A program made the translations under genes and the position numbers. This document shows, piece by piece, positions 34,940 to 42,368 of a DNA stretch of 53,120 nt (within the stretch, counting starts at the first letter, position 1; each line of letters starts with the position of its first letter). Location: NCBI GenBank assembly GCA_018829205.1, contig JAHJUE010000033.1, positions 1-53,120 of the forward strand. The letters run 5' to 3'. Source of the stretch: Bacteroidota bacterium (lineage in GTDB: Bacteria; Bacteroidota; Ignavibacteria; Ignavibacteriales; Melioribacteraceae). The notes beneath the pieces are model-generated. The model had not been told where the DNA came from and searched no databases. It saw only the letters and a list, made by a program, of their open reading frames with translations.

Positions 34940-36082
34940 TTAGTCGAGAAGAAAATTACTTTTAAGTATAGAAATAATTTTATCAGAGGTATTACCCTCA
35001 CCGTAGATGTTTTTCTTGTTTAACTCAGGCATTTCTTTTATTTGTTCAATTTTTTTTTTTATTGCAGTAGCGTCAATTGGAGTATCAATTATGTTTCCCC
35101 CCCGGTCACGTCCTTTCTGACGATCTCCGATATTTATTACATATTTCCCAAAAGAAGCCGCTTCAATAATCCCGCTAGAGGAATTCCCTATCACTGCATA
35201 ACAATGTTTCATACAAGAGTAATATTTTAAAGGACCAAGTGCATCAAAAACAAAAACATTTTTATTAGTTTCACTAAACTTTATCAATTCCCTTCTTAAA
35301 AATTCATTTGTAGTGTCATTATTGGGTAGTGTAATCAAAGTTTGGTATTCAGATAACTCAACTGCTTTAATAAATTCTTTTACTAGTCTATAGTTTGCAT
35401 TTATATTAATAGTTTCAGGATGAATTGTTGCAAGAAGTGTTGGTTTTGTAAAATCTATCTCAAGTTCTTTTTTCAATTCATCAATAGATAATAATTGCAT
35501 ATCCTTAATATTATCTAACGCAAGTGCACCAACGTTATAAACAAACTCATCCGAACCAATTAAGCTCGTTACTTTCTTAGCGTGATTTTCTGTTGAAGTA
35601 AAATGATATTTTGATATTAATGTAATAGCATGCCTAAATTTATCATCAATTGCACCGAGTGTGCTTTCCCCACCGTGTAAATGAGCAACCTGAATGTTAA
35701 AAGGAACTGAAGCTGAAACAGCCGCAAACATTTCAAATCTATCACCTAAAGCAAAAATTAATTCATAACTTTCTTTTTCATAGATATGGGCAAATTCTTT
35801 TATTGTATTACCCATACTAATAGCTATAGATTTAGAAGTAAAATCTGATTCTAGAGCTTTTACTATGTAACTTGCTTTAAATCCATCATTTTCAATAAAG
35901 TCAATTGTTCTTCCGAATTCTTCGTAAGGATGTGAACCAAAGGCAATAATATGAAGATCAAAATATTTTTCCGAAAATATTTTTTTTATAAGCGGCAGAT
36001 AAATACTGTAATCTGATCTTCCCGCAGTTAACAATGCAATTTTTATTTTAGATTCTTTCTTTGTCAAAGGATTTCTTTTCAT
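34940..36082 (-). CDS. legG: Hydrolysing NDP-GlcNAc 2-epimerase (LegG/NeuC-like)
   Basis: 380 residues with LLTAGRSDYSIYLPLI at the N-terminus, HLHGGESTLGAIDDKFRHAI near 138 and GNSSSGIIEAASFGKYVINIG, the sub-pattern of NeuC/LegG hydrolysing epimerases rather than WecB. It should release the 2-epimerised free amino sugar (6-deoxy-ManNAc4NAc in legionaminate synthesis) that the synthase next door condenses with PEP. Two bases separate it from the synthase gene. Confidence 0.88.
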   Translation of the reverse strand: MKRNPLTKKESKIKIALLTAGRSDYSIYLPLIKKIFSEKYFDLHIIAFGSHPYEEFGRTIDFIENDGFKASYIVKALESDFTSKSIAISMGNTIKEFAHIYEKESYELIFALGDRFEMFAAVSASVPFNIQVAHLHGGESTLGAIDDKFRHAITLISKYHFTSTENHAKKVTSLIGSDEFVYNVGALALDNIKDMQLLSIDELKKELEIDFTKPTLLATIHPETININANYRLVKEFIKAVELSEYQTLITLPNNDTTNEFLRRELIKFSETNKNVFVFDALGPLKYYSCMKHCYAVIGNSSSGIIEAASFGKYVINIGDRQKGRDRGGNIIDTPIDATAIKKKIEQIKEMPELNKKNIYGEGNTSDKIISILKSNFLLD

Positions 36083-36084
36083 TC

Positions 36085-37089
36085 TTATAATTCAATCAAA
36101 TCATCTAGTGCAAAATTTCTATTGGCGGTTTTTCCGATCACTTCTTCCCACCTCATCGGTGATATTCCATTACCCGGTCTTTTAATACCCATATTCTCTA
36201 CAGTAAATCTTTCACCATTTTTGATATCTTTAATAGCAACCAGACTTTTTCTGGCAATTAATTTATTTTTTAATTCTGACGGGGAAGGTTTTTTAATACC
36301 GTTTCCTAAAGCTTTTTCGATGTTTCTAATAGCAGAAACCATTTGTTCTAACTCACTAGGTTCCATTGATGCCTTATGATCAGGTCCTTCCATATTCTTA
36401 TCTAAAGTAAAGTGTTTCTCAATAACTTTAGCACCAAGTGCAACTGCTGCAATCGCTACTTCAATACCCTGTGTATGATCTGAATAACCGACCTTTACAT
36501 GAAAAGCTTTTTTGATTGTTAACATTGCTGTTAGGTTTACATCTTCAAACTGTGTGGGATATTCGGTATTACAATGAAGAACTGTAATATTTTTTAAGTC
36601 TGTTCCGTTTCCGGTAAGAACATCAAGTGCATCTTCAATTTCACCAAGATCTGTCATACCGGTTGACAGAATAACATTTTTTTTAAGTTTTCCAATTTTT
36701 TTCAAATAAGATAAATTAGTAATCTCACCAGAAGGAATCTTAAAAATTACTAAGCCAAGTTCATTCAATAAATCGATGCTTTCAAGATCGAAAGGAGAAG
36801 ACAGAAATTGAATACCTATTTTGCTGCAATATTCAATCAGCTTTTTATGGTCATCAACAGATAATTCCAACTTTTTGATCATTTCATATTGTGATTCAGA
36901 TACGTCAGTAGTCTGTTTTTGATATTCTGCTTTTTCAGCTTTTATGGAAACTAGCTTATCAGCTTTAAAAGATTGGAATTTAACAGCATCAGAACCTGCT
37001 TCTTTAGCAGCATCAATTAACTTAAATGCTAGTTCAATAGAACCATTATGATTGACACCAGCTTCGGCTATAATAAATGTTTTGCTCAT
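36085..37089 (-). CDS. legI: N-acetylneuraminate/legionaminate synthase (LegI/NeuB-like)
   Basis: 334 residues. An aldolase-type TIM barrel (FIIAEAGVNHNGSIELA at 4-20; SDAVKFQSFKADKLVS) is followed by a C-terminal SAF antifreeze-like domain (KSLVAIKDIKNGERFT). It condenses PEP with a 6-carbon amino sugar to form a nonulosonic acid. The neighbours (LegC/H/G-like) point to legionaminate or an isomer; pseudaminate would need PseB/C/H/G relatives instead. Same direction and close spacing as the flanking genes. Confidence 0.9.
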   Translation of the reverse strand: MSKTFIIAEAGVNHNGSIELAFKLIDAAKEAGSDAVKFQSFKADKLVSIKAEKAEYQKQTTDVSESQYEMIKKLELSVDDHKKLIEYCSKIGIQFLSSPFDLESIDLLNELGLVIFKIPSGEITNLSYLKKIGKLKKNVILSTGMTDLGEIEDALDVLTGNGTDLKNITVLHCNTEYPTQFEDVNLTAMLTIKKAFHVKVGYSDHTQGIEVAIAAVALGAKVIEKHFTLDKNMEGPDHKASMEPSELEQMVSAIRNIEKALGNGIKKPSPSELKNKLIARKSLVAIKDIKNGERFTVENMGIKRPGNGISPMRWEEVIGKTANRNFALDDLIEL

Positions 37090-37091
37090 AA

Positions 37092-37730
37092 TTAAATATC
37101 TTTTATTAAACTCGCAGGGTTGCCCCTGTAAATTCCCTTTTTAGTAATAGATTTTAATACGGTACTGCCGGCAGAAATAATTGTATTAGCCGGAATATTT
37201 ATTTGTTGAATTATGTTTGAACCCGTTCCAATTAAAACATCGTTGCCGATATTTACTTCACCAGATAAGGTAACTCCGGGAGCGATATGAGTGAAATCAC
37301 CAATCGCACAATCGTGATCAATTGAGGCATTCGTATTAACAATTGAGCATTCGCCTATTGATGAACCACTGTTTATTGTTACCCCATCCATAACCACAGT
37401 ACCGTTTCCAATAGAAACATCTTCATTTATTATTGCATTCAGCGATACAATTGCCGGTAAGTTAAAACTAATATTTTTACAATTATCAGCTATTTTTCTT
37501 CGAGGTCCTGCGGATTTAATTTGTCCTAATCCAATAACTGCATTATTAACGCCATCTTTGAAAATAGAATTTAGTTTATCATCATTTCCTAAATATGACA
37601 CACCTAAAATTTCACCCTTATTCTCCGGATCAGTATAACCCACGATATCATATTGATTTAATTTCTTGAGAATCGAAATAATTACTTTCGCGTGTCCACC
37701 TCCGCCGATAACAACAATTTTTTCTTTCAT
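37092..37730 (-). CDS. legH: NeuD/LegH-like sugar N-acyltransferase
   Basis: 212 residues. VIGGGGHAKVI Rossmann-like start (4-14), then a left-handed beta-helix (NEDVSIGNGTVVMDGVTI and on). The likely catalytic His is in ASIDHDCAIGDF. A relative of the PglD-like protein at 12253 but clearly distinct. It should acetylate the 4-amino group made by the LegC-like aminotransferase upstream, which it overlaps by 4 bp (ATGA). Confidence 0.85.
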   Translation of the reverse strand: MKEKIVVIGGGGHAKVIISILKKLNQYDIVGYTDPENKGEILGVSYLGNDDKLNSIFKDGVNNAVIGLGQIKSAGPRRKIADNCKNISFNLPAIVSLNAIINEDVSIGNGTVVMDGVTINSGSSIGECSIVNTNASIDHDCAIGDFTHIAPGVTLSGEVNIGNDVLIGTGSNIIQQINIPANTIISAGSTVLKSITKKGIYRGNPASLIKDI

Positions 37731-38896
37731 TGCTTTCTGTAACCACTTGGTATATTAACAATTCTATCTTCGAGCCAATCTGAATTATCAAGATTACCTG
37801 TTTGACAATCTTTATACATATCCAACTTATTCATCAAACGCCAAATTGGTCGTGTTATTACTCCGTTTGAGTTTGTTTCTTCTAGAAAATAATCACGTTC
37901 TTTTCTATTTTCTAATTGGATGCAATTTAACCAGTAGTTGGAAGAAGAACCAGCTTGTTCCGAGATGAATTCAATGGTTGAATGATTGAATGATTGATAT
38001 GATTGAAAAAATCCTCTGTATTTTTCTGCGGTTTGGCGTTTGTTTTCTATGATTTCATTTAAATTTTCCATTTGTGCTACGCCAATTGCTGCGGTTACGT
38101 TTGTCATACGATAATTGTAACCAACTTCATCGTGGATGTATTCCCATTTATGCGGTACTTTTGCCGTTGTTGTAATGTGTTTTGCTTTCTTTGCGAATTC
38201 TTCATCATCAGTAAAAATCATTCCTCCACCGCCGGTGGTTATGGTTTTATTTCCGTTATAACTTAGTACTCCAGCTAAACCAAAGGTACCGGTATGTTTA
38301 CCTTTATACAGTGAGCCGAGTGATTCAGCAGAATCTTCGATTACAGGAATGTTGTATTTATTCGCGACTTCAACAATTTCATTTATTCTGCAAGGGAAAC
38401 CGAAAGTGTGCATGGGAACAATAGCCGAGATTGACTGATTGGTTGATTGGTTGATTGTTCGTTTATTAATCTTATCATAATTTGTATTCTTGCTTAACCA
38501 ATATGCTAGTTTTTCGGGGGACATGCCCATTGTGTCTTTGTCTACATCAATAAAGACCGGTTTGGCACCGCAGTGTGAGATTGCGTTTACAGTTGCGACG
38601 AAGGTTAATGATTGAGTTATTACTTCATCGTCAGGTTTTACTCCGGCAATTTGTAAGGCAATTTGTAATGCTGCCGTTCCGTTTACAACTGCGACTGCGT
38701 ATTTAGAGCCGGTATATTTAGAAGTCATTTCTTCAAATTGTGTTACATATTTTCCAACGTAAGAAACAAAAGTTGAATCGATGCAATCATTCATATATTT
38801 TTTTTCATTACCAAAGAAAACAGGTTCATGAAGAATAATAGGATTTTTATTTGGGTAAAGAGATTTTATAAAATCTATAGTTTTATCATGTATCAT
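37727..38896 (-). CDS. legC: LegC-family aminotransferase with word-repeat peptides
   Basis: A DegT-type PLP aminotransferase of 389 residues with Lys at about 217 in SYNGNKTITTGGGG. The long LegC-type N-terminus (PIILHEPVFFGNEKKYMNDCID) separates it from PglE. It should aminate the 4-keto sugar for legionaminate synthesis. Two parts are made of the same word as the intergenic arrays: about residues 146-156 (RTINQSTNQSI, DNA 38431-38460) and a stretch around SYQSFNHST (DNA 37974-38006). Both keep the frame and fall in surface positions of relatives by my reading. I expect an active enzyme. Confidence 0.87.
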   Translation of the reverse strand: MIHDKTIDFIKSLYPNKNPIILHEPVFFGNEKKYMNDCIDSTFVSYVGKYVTQFEEMTSKYTGSKYAVAVVNGTAALQIALQIAGVKPDDEVITQSLTFVATVNAISHCGAKPVFIDVDKDTMGMSPEKLAYWLSKNTNYDKINKRTINQSTNQSISAIVPMHTFGFPCRINEIVEVANKYNIPVIEDSAESLGSLYKGKHTGTFGLAGVLSYNGNKTITTGGGGMIFTDDEEFAKKAKHITTTAKVPHKWEYIHDEVGYNYRMTNVTAAIGVAQMENLNEIIENKRQTAEKYRGFFQSYQSFNHSTIEFISEQAGSSSNYWLNCIQLENRKERDYFLEETNSNGVITRPIWRLMNKLDMYKDCQTGNLDNSDWLEDRIVNIPSGYRKQ

Positions 38897-38899
38897 TAA

Positions 38900-39874
38900 T
38901 TATATGTTCCTATAATTTTTCGAATATGGATCAGAAATTACATCATTTTTAAGTAAATCATAGATTTCTCTAAGACCATGGGGAACTGTTTTAGTAATTT
39001 GAAATCCTAATTCATTTTTAATTTTAGAAAAATCTACACGATAATCACGTGGGTCTTCATCTTTATGAACATATTTAATATTCGCATTAGGAACTATTTT
39101 CAAAATTTCATCAGCAATCATTTTCTTCTGATAGTTTTCTGTTGTATCCCCGACACCAAAGACATTTTGTTTAACTTTGTTTGTCTCAGCCTCAAGTATA
39201 GTAACACAAGAACGGGCTAAATCTTCAACATGACAATATGGTCTCCAAAATTGTTCACCAAAGATTAATAATTCCTTATCAAAAGCAATTTCTCTAATAA
39301 ATTCATTTACAGTTAAGTCAAATCTCATTCTAGGAGATAGGCCATAAACAGTTGAAAATCGAAGGGCCGTTGGAACAAATGTATCTCTAATAGAATTAGA
39401 CAAAAGATAATTCTCAAATTTTACTTTTAACTCAGCGTAAAGTGAAACAGGGTTCAACTTCGAATATTCATTTAAGAAAACATCTCCTTCCATTTTTCCG
39501 TAATTACTGCAAGTTGATGCAAAAATAAAATGTTCAATTTCAGTGTGCTCATTACAAAAGTCATAAAGATATTTTGACGCTTTCCAATTAATTTCATTTG
39601 CAAGTTCTGGCTGATTTGAACAAGCAGGATCACCAACAATTGCAGCTAAATGTACTACATCCGTCACATTAAAAAGTACTTGCTGCACAGTAACTTTATT
39701 TCTAATGTCCCCCTTAATAAATTCAAATCTAGGATTATTATAAATACTTATCAATGACTCACCGCCAAAAAATAATTCGTCTAAGACCTTGACTTTATAT
39801 CCTTTTTCTAAGAGTTGGCGAACAAGAACACTACCAATATAACCTGCACCACCAGTAACTAGAATATTCTTCAT
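38900..39874 (-). CDS. NAD-dependent epimerase/dehydratase (extended SDR)
   Basis: 324 residues with VTGGAGYIGSVLVRQ at 5-19, HLAAIVGDPAC near 72, STCSNYG near 117 and Y-x-x-x-K in YAELK. It lacks the TDE motif that NDP-sugar 4,6-dehydratases use, so an epimerase or reductase role is more likely than that of LegB. It is the first gene of the tight leftward block 36085-39874 and is 3 bases from the LegC-like gene. If the GDP-sugar route is used here, a dehydratase must come from elsewhere. Confidence 0.72.
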   Translation of the reverse strand: MKNILVTGGAGYIGSVLVRQLLEKGYKVKVLDELFFGGESLISIYNNPRFEFIKGDIRNKVTVQQVLFNVTDVVHLAAIVGDPACSNQPELANEINWKASKYLYDFCNEHTEIEHFIFASTCSNYGKMEGDVFLNEYSKLNPVSLYAELKVKFENYLLSNSIRDTFVPTALRFSTVYGLSPRMRFDLTVNEFIREIAFDKELLIFGEQFWRPYCHVEDLARSCVTILEAETNKVKQNVFGVGDTTENYQKKMIADEILKIVPNANIKYVHKDEDPRDYRVDFSKIKNELGFQITKTVPHGLREIYDLLKNDVISDPYSKNYRNI

Positions 39875-40079
39875 AATTATTCCTATTTAGTCATTAATTA
39901 AATCTCAAAATAAATACTTTATACTAATAAATTCATACTGTATAATTAAAAAATTATCAACCTTCACTGAACATGGATAAAAAAGAAAAGAATAAAGGAT
40001 AAATGATAAATTTTTATTTGTCTTGCTTCTTGTGTCTCACATCTTGTGTCTTGATACTTGATACTTGTGTCTTGCATGG
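39875..40079. repeat. Intergenic array of CTTGTGTCTTGATACTTG words, left arm of an inverted pair
   Basis: The 205 bases between the SDR and the dehydrogenase hold no gene. At 40021-40078 is an array of TCTTGTGTCTCACATC and CTTGATACTTG words, up to the stop codon of the dehydrogenase gene. Bases 40028-40064 match the reverse complement of 43320-43356 with only two differences in 37. The rest (39875-40020) is plain AT-rich DNA. Confidence 0.75.
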
Positions 40080-41534
40080 TTACGCTTTAAATACTTTACC
40101 GTTAGATAGTCCTTGTATTTTAAGCGCGTTTCTGGAATCAACGATTAATTTTGAATGTTTGTAAATAAATTTATAATCGAATTCATCGTGATCAGTACTT
40201 AACAGTATCAAATCGTAAGAAGCGAGATTTTTAGAAGTTAATTTTACGGATTTCATTTTAAAGTTATAATGTCTTGATTTAGGAAGTTCGGGTACATAAG
40301 GATCGTGGTAATAAACTTCAGCGCCTTTCTCTCTTAATATTTCGATTAATTTAAGCGAAGGCGATTCGCGCATATCGTCTATATTTTTTTTATACGAAGC
40401 GCCGAGTATCAGCACCTTAGAACCATTGATTGATTTTTTATGTTTATTGAGAGCCTCAATTGATTTTTCAATTACATAGTAAGGCATATTAGTATTTATT
40501 TCGCCGGCGAGTTCAATAAATTTTGTATTTATATCATACTCGCGCGCTTTCCATGAAAGATAAAAAGGATCGATTGAAATGCAATGTCCGCCTAATCCGG
40601 GTCCTGGATAAAAAGCATTATAACCGAAAGGTTTAGTCTTAGCCGCTTCAATTACCTCCCATATATCGATGCCCATTCTTTCGAAAACGACTTTAAGTTC
40701 ATTAACAAGGGCGATATTAACCGAGCGGTAAATGTTCTCAAGAAGTTTTGTCGCTTCCGCAGTTTTGGGAGAAGATACGGGAATTGATTGGATGATTGCC
40801 TGATTGTAAAGCTCACAAGCAACTTCAGTACAAGTTTTAGTAACTCCCCCGACAACTTTAGGGATTGTAGTAGTTGAATAATCGGGGTTGTTCGGGTCTT
40901 CGCGTTCGGGGCTGAAGGCTAGGAAGAAGTCTTTGCCGACTTTTAGTTTACTATTTATTGAAGATCTATTCTTACTGCTATTCAATTTGTCATTTGTTGT
41001 CATTAGGTCATTCTTAGTTTGCAATGAATGACTATCAGTGACAGCGCCAGCTGATTGATTATTAAATGAAGCATTTTCAAATAACGGAAGCAGAATCTCT
41101 TCTGTAGTACCCGGGTAAGTCGTAGACTCCAGAGTAACGAGTTGTCCTTTTCGTAAATATTTTGCCACTGTTTCCGCGGTGGATACAATATAACTCATAT
41201 CCGGTTCACGGTGTTCGTTTAAAGGTGTCGGGACGCATATTATTACGGCATCGCAATCAGTTAGAAACGAAAAATCGGAAGTAGCTTTGAACTTTTTTCC
41301 GGAGACCGCAGTCCGTATGCCGGAAGCCGGGATATGTTTAATATAAGACTTGCCTGAATTCAGAAGTGGGATTTTCTTTTCATCTATATCAAATCCTATT
41401 ACATTAAATCCTTTGGACGCGAATGCGAGTCCTAGAGGCAGTCCGACATAACCAAGTCCGATAACGCCTATAATAGCGGTATGAGATTTGAATTTATTGA
41501 TCAAGGCTTCTGAGGGGTGTAATTTTTTTTTCAT
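40080..41534 (-). CDS. Nucleotide-sugar dehydrogenase (WbpA/WecC-like UDP-GlcNAc/ManNAc 6-dehydrogenase) with an in-frame insertion
   Basis: 484 residues. NAD binding at GLGYVGLPL (about 26-34), SGKSYIKHIPA as in UDP-HexNAc 6-dehydrogenases, and the catalytic Cys318 in GGHCISIDPF. It oxidises C-6 of a UDP-HexNAc to the uronic acid; with WecB next in the locus UDP-ManNAcA is a fair guess. Residues about 154-196 (FNNQSAGAVTDSHS and on) are an extra, hydrophilic block where relatives go directly from the TTEE helix to LKVGKDFFLAFSPE. Its DNA contains the palindrome GTCATTC (41007-41013) / GAATGAC (41026-41032). No Shine-Dalgarno; the start follows directly on a repeat array. Confidence 0.88.
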   Translation of the reverse strand: MKKKLHPSEALINKFKSHTAIIGVIGLGYVGLPLGLAFASKGFNVIGFDIDEKKIPLLNSGKSYIKHIPASGIRTAVSGKKFKATSDFSFLTDCDAVIICVPTPLNEHREPDMSYIVSTAETVAKYLRKGQLVTLESTTYPGTTEEILLPLFENASFNNQSAGAVTDSHSLQTKNDLMTTNDKLNSSKNRSSINSKLKVGKDFFLAFSPEREDPNNPDYSTTTIPKVVGGVTKTCTEVACELYNQAIIQSIPVSSPKTAEATKLLENIYRSVNIALVNELKVVFERMGIDIWEVIEAAKTKPFGYNAFYPGPGLGGHCISIDPFYLSWKAREYDINTKFIELAGEINTNMPYYVIEKSIEALNKHKKSINGSKVLILGASYKKNIDDMRESPSLKLIEILREKGAEVYYHDPYVPELPKSRHYNFKMKSVKLTSKNLASYDLILLSTDHDEFDYKFIYKHSKLIVDSRNALKIQGLSNGKVFKA

Positions 41535-41640
41535 TTGTTAGTTTTTAGTTGATTAGTTCTTAGTTGCTTAGTTCTTAGTTCTTAGTTGATTAGTTCTTGG
41601 TTGCTTAGTTCTTAGTTGATTAGTTCTTGGTTGCCCTCCT
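41535..41640. repeat. TTAGTTCTTAGTTGATTAG word array before the dehydrogenase start
   Basis: Some 100 bases of degenerate tandem words (TTAGTTGATTAGTTCTTGGT and variants) begin within a few bases of the dehydrogenase start codon. The leader and the ribosome-binding region of that gene are therefore made of repeat. The same words in opposite orientation follow the four-helix-bundle gene at 42109-42162, so the array acts as the left arm of an inverted pair around 41694-42065. More copies of the opposite orientation lie at 43522-43615. Confidence 0.8.
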
Positions 41641-41693
41641 TCGCCGCTTTTTAATTTACAAAACATTGTGCTAAAGTGGCTACTGAGGGTTCA

Positions 41694-42065
41694 TTAGTTT
41701 TTAGTGGTTGATTTTAGATATTTTATAAATCCGCCAATAAGTTTTTTTATTTCACTTGCAGAGTTATATAATTTACTAAATGTTTCATTATCAATATGCT
41801 TTTGATCAAGGAGAATATATAATAGTGACTGTACTTCAGAAGATGAACGGTAAGAATAATTTAAGAAATTTATAAATGCTTTAGTAGAACCCGAATCAAA
41901 ACCTTCTGCTATGTTGTTCATTATTGATACAGAAGCTCTTTGAATTTGATCCTTTAATCCATAATCAAATTTTAATTTTGAAGTTTTTGTTAGATCATAA
42001 ATTTGATTTGTAAGTATCCTTGCCTGTTTCCATGATTCAATATCTTCGAATTTTTTAATATTCAT
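41694..42065 (-). CDS. Four-helix-bundle protein (23S rRNA intervening-sequence/S23 type)
   Basis: 123 residues. It starts with the standard FEDIESWKQARILTNQIYDLTK (helix 1), goes on with YGLKDQIQRASVSIMNNIAEGFD, the best-conserved family signature, and ends in two more helices. It is the most typical of the three copies in this window (others 16104-16457 and the broken 19568-19927). The upstream 17 bases show no Shine-Dalgarno. Inverted arrays of the TTAGTTCTTAG word flank it. Function of the family is not established; members of rRNA intervening sequences may act on RNA, and relatives serve retroelements. Confidence 0.88.
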   Translation of the reverse strand: MNIKKFEDIESWKQARILTNQIYDLTKTSKLKFDYGLKDQIQRASVSIMNNIAEGFDSGSTKAFINFLNYSYRSSSEVQSLLYILLDQKHIDNETFSKLYNSASEIKKLIGGFIKYLKSTTKN

Positions 42066-42368
42066 TTATAATTGCTTATTAGAATATATTTATGTCCAGT
42101 CAACTCCGAAATAAGAAACTAAGAAACTACGAACTAAAGAACTAGGCAACTACGAACTAAAAAAAAAGCTCCGCTACGGTCAATTACATTGACTGGAAAT
42201 AATTTTAGATGGAATTAGACTAACACCCTTGTGGTGATGGGGTAAAACAATGTGTGGCAAAATTATTTATTTCTCCATAATAGTCTGTGTTTTCTATCAC
42301 ATGCTATATTACGAAATAAACCGGAATCGGATAAACAATCTAATATAATTTAAATAATTAACAAATAT
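42066..42368. repeat. Intergenic stretch with the opposite-orientation CTAAGAACTACGAAC word array
   Basis: At 42109-42162 lies GAAATAAGAAACTAAGAAAC and on, the reverse complement of the words at 41535-41636. Between 42163 and 42183 a short piece (AAGCTCCGCTACGGT) recalls the hairpins in the left-edge array. I see no gene and no recognisable control element in the remaining AT-rich bases to 42368. Confidence 0.7.

Noticed and set aside
33165-37089. Block as sialic acid (Neu5Ac) synthesis
   Set aside because: NeuA/B/C-like motifs alone would allow it, but the LegC-type aminotransferase, the LegH-like acyltransferase and the PtmE-like nucleotidyltransferase indicate a 6-deoxy-diamino nonulosonate.
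41694-42065. Accessory protein (Avd-like) of a diversity-generating retroelement
   Set aside because: Avd proteins share this fold, but no reverse transcriptase, template repeat or variable repeat is present in the window.
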